Shown here in pieces: positions 28,260-36,908 of a DNA stretch of 64,000 bases (positions within the stretch are counted from its first letter, which is position 1; every line of letters starts with the position of its first letter). Location of the stretch: positions 310,001-374,000 of the forward strand of contig NZ_SRHY01000001.1 in assembly GCF_004565465.1 (NCBI RefSeq). The letters run 5' to 3'. The notes beneath the pieces were generated by a model. It worked only from the letters and a program-made list of their open reading frames with translations, made no database searches and was not told the DNA's origin. Source of the DNA: Lentibacillus salicampi. Lineage in GTDB: Bacteria; Bacillota; Bacilli; Bacillales; Amphibacillaceae. A program made the position numbers and the translations under genes.

Positions 28260-28649
28260 ATGCAAATCATTAAAAAGGTCCTGATTAAACAAACTGTCAC
28301 GGAACAAAGCAAGGAAAAACTACGGAACAGTTTTAATGACCATAAAATGCGGCTTGAACAAGAGTGTCAACAATTAAGGTTCGAACAGCGCAAATTAGAA
28401 AATAAACGGAGCATGTCCAAACAGGAACTGTCCCAGCGGTTCCATCAGGAAATTAAGAATCGCAAAGAAAAAATCAAACTGGCTGATTTCAAAATCGAGC
28501 AGTTGGATATTCTGGAAACCGGCAGTGAGATTACGGAAAAAGAAGTTGAAGCTCTTGTTGAGGTCAAAGAAGGTACGCATTGGAATAACATTATGGAAGA
28601 ATCAGCCATTGTCATAAAAGACGGCGTGGTTGTGCGAATTGATGAATAG
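28260..28649 (+). CDS. ylqD: YlqD family protein
   Basis: A 129-residue protein of the YlqD family, function unknown. The middle (about 15-85) is a charged helical, probably coiled-coil segment rich in Glu, Lys and Gln; the C-terminal part ([21 protein letters not shown]) is a short beta-rich domain. The ATG at 28260 follows GTGGGGAG; the longer frame from 28170 reads through the repeat element and is rejected. Conserved between khpA and rimM in Bacilli, suggesting a ribosome-linked role by neighbourhood only. Confidence 0.85.
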   Translation: MQIIKKVLIKQTVTEQSKEKLRNSFNDHKMRLEQECQQLRFEQRKLENKRSMSKQELSQRFHQEIKNRKEKIKLADFKIEQLDILETGSEITEKEVEALVEVKEGTHWNNIMEESAIVIKDGVVVRIDE

Positions 28650-28660
28650 CAGGTGATGGC

Positions 28661-29173
28661 ATGGGAGACATGTTTAATGTAGGCAAAATCGTCAATACAC
28701 ATGGCGTAAAAGGCGAAGTTAAAGTAAAGCGGATGACGGACTTTGATGACCGGTTTGAAAGCGGCAATACTTTATTCCTGGAAAAGGGAAACGGTGAGCT
28801 ACCGGCCTTGGAAATTGATGGACACCGGATTCACAAAGGGTTTGATTTAGTTCATTTTGAGGGCTATGACAATATTAATGATGTTGAATACTTTAAAGGT
28901 TTTTACTTGAAAATCGGCGAGGATCAGCTAACCGAACTGGAGGAAAACGCGTACTATTATCATGAAATTATCGGTTCCTCTGCTTACCTGACAAGTGGAG
29001 AGAAACTTGGGATTATTAAGGAAATATGGTCTCCCGGCGCGAATGATGTGTGGGTTGTTAAACGGGAAAAAGGAAACGACGTATTGGTTCCTTATATTGC
29101 GGATGTTGTAACAGAGGTAGACGTTTCCGCTCGAAAAGTAGTGATCGAACCAATGGAAGGACTGCTTGACTGA
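28661..29173 (+). CDS. rimM: 16S rRNA processing protein RimM
   Basis: A ribosome maturation factor, 170 residues, which binds S19 and helps assemble the 30S head. The N-terminal RimM domain begins [19 protein letters not shown]. The C-terminal PRC-barrel domain (about 95-170) contains [11 protein letters not shown] and [11 protein letters not shown]. It ends in TGATG, overlapping the trmD start by one base, so translation is coupled. Confidence 0.96.
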   Translation: MGDMFNVGKIVNTHGVKGEVKVKRMTDFDDRFESGNTLFLEKGNGELPALEIDGHRIHKGFDLVHFEGYDNINDVEYFKGFYLKIGEDQLTELEENAYYYHEIIGSSAYLTSGEKLGIIKEIWSPGANDVWVVKREKGNDVLVPYIADVVTEVDVSARKVVIEPMEGLLD

Positions 29174-29895
29174 TGCATATCGATGTTTTGACGTTATTTC
29201 CCGAAATGATATCCGGCGTTTTTAATACCTCGATGTTAAAAAAGGCACAGGAAAAAGAAAAAATCAGTTATGATCTGGTGAATTTTCGTGATTACTCCGC
29301 AAACAAACATATGAAAGTGGATGATTATCCATATGGTGGCGGTGCAGGCATGGTATTGACACCACAGCCAATTTTCGATGCAGTGGAGAGTGTCATTAGC
29401 GCGAAACAAACAAAGCCCCGTGTGATCTTAATGTCTCCTCAAGGCGAGCCGTATCATCAGAAAAAGGCGGAGGAACTCTCCAAAGAAGACCACCTCGTAT
29501 TCATTTGCGGCCACTATGAAGGGTATGACGAGCGAATCAGGGAACATCTCGTAACCGATGAAATATCCATTGGCGACTATGTGCTGACCGGTGGGGAGCT
29601 TGGCGCTATGGTTGTGATAGACAGTGTAGTCAGATTATTGCCGGATGTACTCGGAAATGAAGAATCCGCACCGGAAGATTCCTACTCTACAGGGCTCTTG
29701 GAACATCCGCACTACACACGTCCCGCTGATTTCCGTGGCATAAAGGTCCCGGATGTGCTGTTATCAGGCGACCATGCCAAAATTGCCGAATGGCGCAGGA
29801 GGGAGTCGCTTAAGCGGACTTATGAACGGCGGCAGGATTTGATTGAAGAACAGGACTTATCAGAAGCAGATAAGAGACTATTGGAAAAAAAATAA
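29173..29895 (+). CDS. trmD: tRNA (guanine-37-N1) methyltransferase TrmD
   Basis: Methylates G37 of tRNAs reading CNN codons, preventing frameshifts; 240 residues. Family motifs are [12 protein letters not shown], the Gly-rich [21 protein letters not shown] and [15 protein letters not shown] of the trefoil-knot SAM site. It is coupled to rimM. rplS follows after its own promoter and leader. Confidence 0.97.
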   Translation: MHIDVLTLFPEMISGVFNTSMLKKAQEKEKISYDLVNFRDYSANKHMKVDDYPYGGGAGMVLTPQPIFDAVESVISAKQTKPRVILMSPQGEPYHQKKAEELSKEDHLVFICGHYEGYDERIREHLVTDEISIGDYVLTGGELGAMVVIDSVVRLLPDVLGNEESAPEDSYSTGLLEHPHYTRPADFRGIKVPDVLLSGDHAKIAEWRRRESLKRTYERRQDLIEEQDLSEADKRLLEKK

Positions 29896-29897
29896 TG

Positions 29898-29926
29898 TTG
29901 AACTCACTGGTTTAGTATGGTATATT
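29898..29926 (+). promoter_or_regulatory. rplS promoter
   Basis: TTGAAC (29898-29903), 17 bases, TATATT (29921-29926), starting three bases after the trmD stop. It predicts a transcript beginning near 29933 with a leader of almost 90 bases, matching the L19 leader structure. Confidence 0.75.
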
Positions 29927-29931
29927 TATGA

Positions 29932-30008
29932 TTGTGCTTAAGTACGCTTAGAGCGCAGATAAACGATGTTCCGCTGTCCGTAGCGAGATAAGAACATTGG
30001 TTTGGAAG
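29932..30008 (+). ncRNA. L19 ribosomal protein leader (cis-regulatory)
   Basis: The leader between the rplS promoter and its ribosome site can fold: GATGTTC (about 29965) pairs with GAACATT (about 29992) around a CCGCTGTCCGTAGCGAG loop that contains its own GC hairpin. A CTTAAGTACGCTTAG element lies upstream. An L19 leader family is known in Firmicutes, with L19 thought to repress its own translation. Position and the TGTTCCGCTGT-type core fit it; I could not align it to the family model. Confidence 0.65.
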
Positions 30009-30020
30009 GAGTGAAGCAGG

Positions 30021-30365
30021 ATGCAACATATTATTGAAGAAGTGACAAAAGATCAGCTTCGTACCGATCATCCTGAATTCCGCCCTGGTGACACTGTTAA
30101 AGTTCACGTAAAAGTTGTTGAAGGAACCCGTGAACGTATTCAGGTATTTGAAGGTGTTGTCATCAAACGTCAAGGTGGCGGAATCAGTGAAACATTTACA
30201 GTAAGAAAGATTTCTTACGGTGTTGGAGTGGAGCGTACATTCCCGCTGCATTCACCACGTGTTGCGAAAATTGAAGTTTCCCGCCGCGGTATTGTTCGTC
30301 GCGCGAAACTGTACTATCTTCGTAATCTGCGCGGAAAAGCAGCGCGTATCAAAGAACGTCGCTAA
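30021..30365 (+). CDS. rplS: 50S ribosomal protein L19
   Basis: A large-subunit protein at the 30S-50S interface, 114 residues, normal length. Signatures are [16 protein letters not shown] and [16 protein letters not shown], ending [23 protein letters not shown] ribosome site precedes it. It closes the rpsP-to-rplS cluster and has an intrinsic terminator. Confidence 0.98.
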   Translation: MQHIIEEVTKDQLRTDHPEFRPGDTVKVHVKVVEGTRERIQVFEGVVIKRQGGGISETFTVRKISYGVGVERTFPLHSPRVAKIEVSRRGIVRRAKLYYLRNLRGKAARIKERR

Positions 30366-30391
30366 TCCGCCAATTGATATTGTTAAGGGAG

Positions 30392-30430
30392 AGGGGCTTG
30401 TTACATTTATGCAAGCCCCTTTTTACTTTT
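30392..30430 (+). terminator. Intrinsic terminator after rplS
   Basis: A perfect 9-bp stem AGGGGCTTG / CAAGCCCCT with an 11-base loop, followed by TTTTACTTTT. Confidence 0.9.
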
Positions 30431-30512
30431 AACGTCACACCGGAACGCATTAAAAGGTGGGCCACGATGATTCAGGGCCTGGGTTTTTCTACTGATACAT
30501 ATCAAAACAACA

Positions 30513-30521
30513 TGATATAAT
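30513..30521 (+). promoter_or_regulatory. Extended -10 promoter of the signal peptidase gene
   Basis: TG-A-TATAAT at 30513-30521, with no good -35 at 17 bases. It is 56 bp before the lepB/sip start and downstream of the rplS terminator. Confidence 0.5.
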
Positions 30522-30577
30522 AAAACTGTCAAGAATAGATAAGTTATACATATACTGTTGCAGGCGGTGGGGAACAT

Positions 30578-31138
30578 ATGGAGAAGCTGAAAAGTGAATG
30601 GTTTGATTGGATCAAAGCTCTGTTAATTGCATTTGGTTTGTTTTTTATCATCAGGACGTTCTTTTTTGCTCCGATTGTTGTAGATGGGCCATCGATGATG
30701 CAAACATTGCATGACGGTGATCAAATGATTGTCAATAAATTCATCTATCAAATGCATGAGCCGGAGCGGTTCGATATTGTTGTGTTTCATGCTTCCGATC
30801 GAAAAGATTTCATTAAACGGGTTGTTGGTTTACCAAGGGAGCATGTGGCAGTGGAAGACGATGTATTATATATCAACGGTAAAAAAGTGGAAGAGCCATT
30901 TTTGCAGGAACGAAAAGACAAAATGCCATCCTACCAGCCTTTAACAGGTGATTTCCAGTTGGAGGGCCTCCCTGGCGGATACGAAACGATCCCGGAAGGT
31001 CATGTGCTGGTGTTGGGAGACAATCGGAATAACTCTACAGATAGTCGCATACTGGGATTAATCTCGATGGATCAAATCGTGGGAAAAACTGGTCTGATTT
31101 ATTGGCCGCTCGATCGAATACAGATTCTGCATGATTAG
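30578..31138 (+). CDS. sipT: Type I signal peptidase
   Basis: A membrane-anchored signal peptidase that removes signal peptides of exported proteins; 186 residues. One N-terminal membrane segment (about 11-33) precedes the extracellular catalytic domain. The Ser-Lys dyad is Ser39 in DGPSMMQTL and Lys80 in DFIKRVVGLP; the GDNRNNSTDSR box is also present. Its place between rplS and rbgA corresponds roughly to the lepB/sip site in several Bacilli. The sipT name is by family resemblance; lepB would serve equally. Confidence 0.9.
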   Translation: MEKLKSEWFDWIKALLIAFGLFFIIRTFFFAPIVVDGPSMMQTLHDGDQMIVNKFIYQMHEPERFDIVVFHASDRKDFIKRVVGLPREHVAVEDDVLYINGKKVEEPFLQERKDKMPSYQPLTGDFQLEGLPGGYETIPEGHVLVLGDNRNNSTDSRILGLISMDQIVGKTGLIYWPLDRIQILHD

Positions 31139-31149
31139 GATGATTTAAA

Positions 31150-32004
31150 ATGGCGATACAATGGTTTCCGGGACATATGGCAAAAGCAAAGCGTGAAGTG
31201 GAAGATAAACTGAAATTGGCTGACTTTGTGATGGAACTCGTTGATGCACGCCTCCCATTGTCATCACAAAACCCAATGCTTCAGGATGTGCTGCAGCAAA
31301 AGCCTAAAATGATAGTCATGATGAAAAAAGACCTCGCAGATAATAAAATAACTGCTAATTGGCTGACTTATTTTAAAGAACAGGGGACACCGGTCATTGC
31401 TATTGATGTCAATGATAAAGTGGACATTAAACGTGTTATCCAAACCGGTAAAGAACTTGGCCAGGCAAAAATGGACAAATTGAAAGAAAAAGGTGTTAAC
31501 CCGCGTCCTGCCCGTGCCATGATCATCGGTATCCCAAATGTTGGGAAATCAACTCTGATCAATCGCCTGGCAAATAAAAAAATAGCGCAAATCGGCGATA
31601 AACCAGGTGTCACGAAAAAACAACAATGGATTAAAGTGAAAAATGACTTTGAACTGCTTGATACACCAGGAATATTATGGCCTAAATTTGAAGATGAATT
31701 GGTCGGCTACCGGCTTGCGGCTATCGGCACTATTAAGGATCAGTTATTGCCGCTGGATGATGTTGTTGCCTTTGTTATTCAGTACATGCAAAAACACTAT
31801 CCAAAGCAGCTGGAGGAACGTTACGGGGTTGACCACGACATGGAGGATATGTGGAACATATTCGTCTCCATTGGAAAGCAGCGCGGTGCACTGGAAAGCG
31901 GCGGAAATGTCAATATTGATAAAGTGGCCGATCTTTTCATTCGTGACCTGAGAACAGGAAAACTTGGTAATGTTACACTAGAGGCACCCCCGGATACAGT
32001 GTGA
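31150..32004 (+). CDS. rbgA: Ribosome biogenesis GTPase RbgA (YlqF)
   Basis: A circularly permuted GTPase required for late 50S assembly; 284 residues, full length. The order of motifs is permuted: G4 region near 58-61, then G1 GIPNVGKS (127-134), G2 region PGVT and G3 DTPG (171-174). The N-terminus IQWFPGHMAKAKRE and the C-terminal RNA-binding ANTAR-like region are typical. The G4 motif, NKxD in relatives (LLNKADKAD in B. subtilis), reads MKKD here, so its Asn is replaced by Met. The start is 11 bp after the signal peptidase stop, so the two are likely cotranscribed. Confidence 0.94.
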   Translation: MAIQWFPGHMAKAKREVEDKLKLADFVMELVDARLPLSSQNPMLQDVLQQKPKMIVMMKKDLADNKITANWLTYFKEQGTPVIAIDVNDKVDIKRVIQTGKELGQAKMDKLKEKGVNPRPARAMIIGIPNVGKSTLINRLANKKIAQIGDKPGVTKKQQWIKVKNDFELLDTPGILWPKFEDELVGYRLAAIGTIKDQLLPLDDVVAFVIQYMQKHYPKQLEERYGVDHDMEDMWNIFVSIGKQRGALESGGNVNIDKVADLFIRDLRTGKLGNVTLEAPPDTV

Positions 32005-32026
32005 TTCCGAGGGTGTCCTTTTACTT
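31983..32026. terminator. Terminator overlapping the rbgA stop, shared with the convergent gene
   Basis: The stem GGCACCCCCGGA (31983-31994) / TCCGAGGGTGTCC (32006-32018) starts inside the last codons of rbgA and is followed by TTTTACTTTT. It lies between two convergent genes and may serve both, though the T-tract favours rbgA. Confidence 0.75.
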
Positions 32027-33895
32027 TTAAAAAGCTCCGGCTCCACCACCGCCAGTAGCAGACGTGGTTGTGTTACTGCCGGCTTGAATGGCTACACTAT
32101 AAAGTGCTAAATGACTTACACTAAACGATGTTGTCGCATAAACCGGATTTTGCAGCAGCGGATAATACGTTTCCAGTGTGGAAAATTGTACTTCACTTCC
32201 ACACCGTATCCCGTAATCTTCTCCGACGCCCAGAACAATGGCAGATTCCAGTCGGCGTTCGATTGTGGCGGAATCGTTTCCAATTGGATAACGTTTATCC
32301 TTAAACGAATCAACTGCCTGATGGATGGCGTACTTCAGACGCCTGATCTCCTTATTCCAGTAAAATGCCGGTATCAGCAACAGTACAATGATTGACAACC
32401 CATAAAAAACCAAGGTTAGAATGACGGCTGGCATCAACGTGAACCCTACAGCTGTCATTACCAGCATGATAAAATAATGTGCGGACAGCACCCATTTGTT
32501 TTTGTTGAATAGAAGTCCAAGCACTGTGATAGCGCCAGCAATGCTTGGTAATACCCATTGCTCCGTCGGGCCGATTGTGTCTATGGTTGTAAAATAGTAG
32601 AACAATCCAAACGCGGCTATTAACATCGGGACCGAAAGAAGCGAGAACCCTTTGAATGGTTTTCGTAAATGTTGGTAAGAATCCCTGTTCTTCACTTTAT
32701 CAGCCCACTTTTCAAAGTTGGCATTAAATTGTTCGGCCTTTTTTTCTTTCACTTCAGTGGATTCATCATTATAATCGATCAATGATTCTAACAGAAAATA
32801 GTTTCCGCCTTCATCCGATTCTGTGAACAGCCACTCTCGTAAAAATTGATCGGCATTATCAATTTTAGCCTGTTCATTCACCCAAGTGAAACGATAAGTG
32901 CTTTCGTTTTCTTTGATTGGCGATGGGACTTTTTCAAGCTGCACAATTCCTCGCTGTTTCAATGAAAATAAACCGGCAATAAAGCTGTCATCTGGTAAAT
33001 GCAAATTCCCGTGTAAATATTTGATGAATAGCGGATCGTTTTCTTCAATTAAGCGGCGCAATGAATCCTGATCCTTGTTCCCGCGATATCGATTAGGATG
33101 GATAAATGGAATGGAAATCGATGCTGCGACCATCGCAATTAATAAACCCCAGATAACCGGCGTTGCTTCGGACATGTTGGATTCAAGATTTTCAGCACGT
33201 GCAGCAAGTTCCTGTTCTGTCGCCAGAATTTCAGATTCTATTGGTTTATCACGGGTAAGTTCCATTTCCGTCAGTTGATTGGAAGGAAATACAAACCGGA
33301 TGGGTGAACTGCTTCCAGCCTCGATTAGAGAACTTTCATACTGAATCCCATTTTTTGAGGTCGTTAGGTTGCCGCTCTCATCGCCGTGTAAAAAGAAATG
33401 CCGATTTTTAGCACCGGTTCCTTCCGGTGGTTGTATCGTGATAGCTACATCATGCAAATCTGTTTCATTCGATTCATCAAAAAATGCATACGTTAAATCT
33501 GCAACATCGGTATATTTCTTGACAGACCCTTCGACATTGTAGCTGTAGAGCACATTCTTAGTTTCATTGTCTGAATCCGAAAATATGCTATACGTATTAT
33601 CCTCTTCTTCAACATCCAATGGATCGAGGTTTTTTGTCGAAACAGTCGGGTCCGCGCCCCCATTTTTCAAAAGAAAGGCATGAAAATTTTCCGAATCTGA
33701 TTCAATTGACCTGGTCATGCCCTCATATGAGCCATTAAATGTGTAAGTGAATAATTCACGGACATGGATGGAACCATCCTCCTGAATCTGTGCATTGATT
33801 GTCACCTCATCTATCGAAAAAGAGCGGTCGTCTGAACAGGCCCCTAAAATAGATATGGTGAATAATAGAATGAGTCCTGCAAATAATTTTTTCAT
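32027..33895 (-). CDS. DUF2207 family membrane lipoprotein
   Basis: A 622-residue envelope protein, function unknown. The N-terminus is a lipoprotein signal ending LGAC, with Cys20 as the lipid anchor. The next part (about 24-235) is the DUF2207 domain, extracytoplasmic and beta-rich (FTYTFNGSYEGMTRSIE). A membrane segment lies at about 243-265, a cytoplasmic region follows, and three or four more hydrophobic segments lie at about 410-510. The C-terminus is the glycine-rich GGGGAGAF typical of the family. An AGGAGG site precedes the ATG. It is a single gene on the opposite strand, inserted between rbgA and rnhB, which are neighbours in B. subtilis. Confidence 0.8.
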   Translation of the reverse strand: MKKLFAGLILLFTISILGACSDDRSFSIDEVTINAQIQEDGSIHVRELFTYTFNGSYEGMTRSIESDSENFHAFLLKNGGADPTVSTKNLDPLDVEEEDNTYSIFSDSDNETKNVLYSYNVEGSVKKYTDVADLTYAFFDESNETDLHDVAITIQPPEGTGAKNRHFFLHGDESGNLTTSKNGIQYESSLIEAGSSSPIRFVFPSNQLTEMELTRDKPIESEILATEQELAARAENLESNMSEATPVIWGLLIAMVAASISIPFIHPNRYRGNKDQDSLRRLIEENDPLFIKYLHGNLHLPDDSFIAGLFSLKQRGIVQLEKVPSPIKENESTYRFTWVNEQAKIDNADQFLREWLFTESDEGGNYFLLESLIDYNDESTEVKEKKAEQFNANFEKWADKVKNRDSYQHLRKPFKGFSLLSVPMLIAAFGLFYYFTTIDTIGPTEQWVLPSIAGAITVLGLLFNKNKWVLSAHYFIMLVMTAVGFTLMPAVILTLVFYGLSIIVLLLIPAFYWNKEIRRLKYAIHQAVDSFKDKRYPIGNDSATIERRLESAIVLGVGEDYGIRCGSEVQFSTLETYYPLLQNPVYATTSFSVSHLALYSVAIQAGSNTTTSATGGGGAGAF

Positions 33896-34082
33896 AAATG
33901 GTGTTCCTCCTGATTAGCTTCTGGTTATTATACGGTTAGGAGTGAAAAAAGTTTCAAATTATTTAGCACCCCGGACGATTCACTTTTCATTCCGCTCTTG
34001 TCAATGTAAACTATTAGATGTTCAGATATATTTAATTTCACGCAAGTTAAGCCGATATCACTATAGAATGCAGGTGAATAAT

Positions 34083-34850
34083 GTGGAACATCAATCGATC
34101 GCAGTGTTGAAGCAATTATTTGAAGCCGATAAATTGGATGAAACCTACATAAATGAACTAAAGTCAGACGAGCGAAAGGGTGTGCAGCACCTCATTGAAC
34201 GATATGAGCGGCAAAAGTTAACTGAAAGAGCATTGGAAGAAAATTTTATCCGCATGAGCCGTCATGAACAAACACGTTATGCTGAAGGTTGCCGGTATAT
34301 TGCTGGTATAGATGAAGCTGGACGCGGTCCGCTGGCGGGTCCTGTCGTTGCAGCTGCAGTCATTTTGCCCCGGGATTTTCGACTACTTGGGTTAAATGAT
34401 TCCAAACAATTAACTGAAAAAAGCCGTGACAATTATTTCACAACCATCAAAAACGAGGCTGTGAGCTATGGGATTTCCATTGTAGACAGTCAGAAAATTG
34501 ATCAGGTTAATATCTATGAAGCTACAAAACTGGCAATGTATGATGCGATCCATCAACTGGCCCCGTTTCCTGACCATGTACTAATTGATGCTGTGCCGCT
34601 TGATCAGCTACCCTGTACGTCCGAGGCAATAACCAAAGGCGATCAGGAGAGCGTATCCATTGCAGCGGCGAGCATACTAGCGAAAGTAACCCGGGATCGC
34701 CTCATGAAAGACTTGCATCAGAAATACCCGATTTATGGTTTTGCATCGAATATGGGCTATGGGACGAAACACCATACGGACATGCTTAGAGAACATGGGG
34801 TTACACCATACCACCGAAAGTCATTTGCACCGGTCCGCAATGCTGAATAG
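34083..34850 (+). CDS. rnhB: Ribonuclease HII
   Basis: Removes ribonucleotides and RNA primers from DNA. From GTG 34083 it is 255 residues, the same as B. subtilis RnhB. Catalytic acidic residues are seen in YIAGIDEAGRGPLAGPVVAAA and in VLIDA; the GYGTKHHTDML segment is also typical. The GTG is preceded by AGGTGA at 5 bases. The frame is open back to 33942 but those codons match nothing and lack a ribosome site. ylqG follows by 14 bp. Confidence 0.95.
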   Translation: MEHQSIAVLKQLFEADKLDETYINELKSDERKGVQHLIERYERQKLTERALEENFIRMSRHEQTRYAEGCRYIAGIDEAGRGPLAGPVVAAAVILPRDFRLLGLNDSKQLTEKSRDNYFTTIKNEAVSYGISIVDSQKIDQVNIYEATKLAMYDAIHQLAPFPDHVLIDAVPLDQLPCTSEAITKGDQESVSIAAASILAKVTRDRLMKDLHQKYPIYGFASNMGYGTKHHTDMLREHGVTPYHRKSFAPVRNAE

Positions 34851-34864
34851 GGGGAGGGTTCTTC

Positions 34865-36340
34865 ATGAATGTTCAATACTTGTCAGGGAAGCGCATCACA
34901 TCGTCTGGTATTACCAATACACCACATACTTTAAGACCCGGGCAAATCATTCAGGGCAACGTTTTGAAACTGTACCCTAATCAGAAGGCGCAAATCCGGC
35001 TCGGTTCGCATAAGATCGTTGCACAGCTGGAAGCGTCTCTGGCAGTCGGTGGGAAGTACCATTTTCAGGTACAGCCGTCAGATGATGTTGTTCATTTGCG
35101 GGTGCTCGGATATTCGCTGCAAAATCAGGGTAGCGGGAGTATTATGGAATTGTTGCAACAGCTTGGGTTAAAACCATCGAAAGCCAACGCTGCATTTACC
35201 CGGTCACTGATCAAAGATAAGATTCCATTTACAAAAGAACAACTGCAGCAGGCTCTTCAGTTGCTGGACACGAGCAAAAACAGTCCACAAGCACTAGAAG
35301 CCATCAAAGGTATGATTTCTGCTGGGCTTCCTGTTACCCACTCAGTCTATCAGGCGCTGACCACTGTCAATTCTACCGGAATGACAGAGCAAATAGAGTC
35401 GCTCGTTTTCCAATTAAAACAGAACCCTGACCAAACTAAACTGCAGCAACAACTGGTGCATCGACTAGACCAGCTGATCAAACCATCATCAGCCAGCCAG
35501 GCATTAGCCAAACAAATTATGACAGAGGCTTCAACTGACAACCAACAGCTTTTTCGAATGTTAAAAGCTGCCGGTGTTGTCGATGCAGAGGTGGATTTTC
35601 CCACGTGGAAAGCTGAATGGGCAATGTTTGCCAGGCAAGGCGGCAACGTCACTGGACAACTGCCGTTTCAGCTGAATCATGCCGAAATGTTAAAAATGGA
35701 CCATACCCTACTTTTTTCATCACCGAAAGAGCAATTCCTAAGTCAGATCCAGCAAGTGCTGCAATCTACCGGTTTAAATTATGAAAATCAGCTTGCTGCC
35801 AATCGATTCCATGAACAGCAGACGACCATTAAATCCCTGCTGCTTCAACTGATGCAGCAAAGCGACTCTGCCGTTCATGAACGCTCGCAGCAGTTCTTGC
35901 ATTTTCTGAACGGCATGCAAATACAATCGGTCAACGAAACGGCAGGCGGTATCCAGGCAAATCTGCAAATGCCGGGTCAAAAGTTGGGTCTCCCGGATGA
36001 TGTACAGATGGAATTTTTCGGCCATAAAACGAAAGATGGAACCATCAGCCCTGACTCCTGCCGTGTTTTGTTTCACTTGAATCTGGCACGTTTAAAAGAA
36101 ACGGTTATTGATATGCATGTACAAAAACGAGCTGTTTCGATAACCGTATACAATGACCATGAGAATCTAACAGAACAGTTGACGGGATTTCAATCAATAT
36201 TGGATGAAGGACTGGCGTCGCTTCATTATCAGCTATCCATGGTGACGTTTAAACCGATGCATGAAAAAAGTGAGCCTGCTCAGCAAACCGTTAAGACAGA
36301 TTATCACAAACCTTATCAAGGAGTTGATTACCGGATATGA
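34865..36340 (+). CDS. ylqG: YlqG-like protein with FliK-type C-terminal region
   Basis: A 491-residue protein in the position of B. subtilis ylqG, poorly characterised. The N-terminal part (about 20-85) is beta-rich (GQIIQGNVLKLYPNQKAQI) and the middle is Gln-rich and helical. The C-terminal 110 residues (VLFHLNLARLKETVIDMHVQ to the end) have the alternating hydrophobic pattern of the FliK hook-length control domain. A FliK-like substrate-switch role is inference. It overlaps ylqH by four bases (ATGA), and YlqH resembles the C-terminal half of FlhB, the partner of FliK, which strengthens the idea. Confidence 0.7.
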   Translation: MNVQYLSGKRITSSGITNTPHTLRPGQIIQGNVLKLYPNQKAQIRLGSHKIVAQLEASLAVGGKYHFQVQPSDDVVHLRVLGYSLQNQGSGSIMELLQQLGLKPSKANAAFTRSLIKDKIPFTKEQLQQALQLLDTSKNSPQALEAIKGMISAGLPVTHSVYQALTTVNSTGMTEQIESLVFQLKQNPDQTKLQQQLVHRLDQLIKPSSASQALAKQIMTEASTDNQQLFRMLKAAGVVDAEVDFPTWKAEWAMFARQGGNVTGQLPFQLNHAEMLKMDHTLLFSSPKEQFLSQIQQVLQSTGLNYENQLAANRFHEQQTTIKSLLLQLMQQSDSAVHERSQQFLHFLNGMQIQSVNETAGGIQANLQMPGQKLGLPDDVQMEFFGHKTKDGTISPDSCRVLFHLNLARLKETVIDMHVQKRAVSITVYNDHENLTEQLTGFQSILDEGLASLHYQLSMVTFKPMHEKSEPAQQTVKTDYHKPYQGVDYRI

Positions 36341-36609
36341 CAGAAAACCGACATAAAGCTGTTGCGATGCGATATGACCAGGATCATGAACAGGCTCCGA
36401 GAGTGACGGCAACCGGCAAAGGATTAACCGCAGAAGCCATTATTCAAAAAGCAAAAGAAAATCATGTTCCGGTGCAGGAAGACGAATCACTGGTTGAACT
36501 TCTGGGTGAATTAAATATCAATGAAACGATCCCTGAAGAGCTTTATCAGGCGGTCGCTGAAGTGTTTGCTTTCGTATACAGGATCGATCAGCGCTTGGGG
36601 GATAGCTAA
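36337..36609 (+). CDS. ylqH: FlhB-like cytoplasmic-domain protein YlqH
   Basis: A 90-residue stand-alone homologue of the cytoplasmic C-terminal domain of FlhB/YscU. It contains KAVAMRYD, APRVTATGKG and the strongly conserved end IPEELYQAVAEVFAFVYRID. It has no membrane segments. The self-cleavage motif NPTH that should precede the KAVAMRYD strand is absent (the N-terminus reads TENRHK), so it begins where the cleaved FlhB fragment would. Translation is coupled to ylqG. The full flhB is at the right end of the window, so this is a separate paralogue. Confidence 0.85.
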   Translation: MTENRHKAVAMRYDQDHEQAPRVTATGKGLTAEAIIQKAKENHVPVQEDESLVELLGELNINETIPEELYQAVAEVFAFVYRIDQRLGDS

Positions 36610-36650
36610 CGAATATCCCTGTTCATATATATAATCGTTCGAAATGGCCG

Positions 36651-36690
36651 AAAAGGGGCATTGTTTTTATAAATTTCATGCCCCTTTTGG
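36651..36690 (+). terminator. Intrinsic terminator after ylqH
   Basis: A perfect 11-bp stem AAAAGGGGCAT / ATGCCCCTTTT (36651-36661, 36678-36688) with a 16-base loop. The T residues are part of the stem and no further T-run follows, so it may be bidirectional or weak. Confidence 0.6.
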
Positions 36691-36845
36691 CGACCTGTGA
36701 ACGATTAGTATAGCAGGCTCTTAACCGTGGGCTTGTGCCCAGCTGCCTCTAGTTAGCTGATCGTTATCATTTTTATTTATTTCTACCGTAGATTTTGGAT
36801 CGATTTGTATTAAATAGAACAAGTTTTGCCATAAGTCGCTAATTC

Positions 36846-36874
36846 TTGTGAAATCCGTAGTTTTTTTATACAAT
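36846..36874 (+). promoter_or_regulatory. sucC promoter
   Basis: TTGTGA (36846-36851), 17 bases, TACAAT (36869-36874), 34 bp before the sucC start. I see no operator that I can name. Confidence 0.6.
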
Positions 36875-36908
36875 GGGGATGCACTGAAAATTGATGGGAG
36901 GATGAAAG

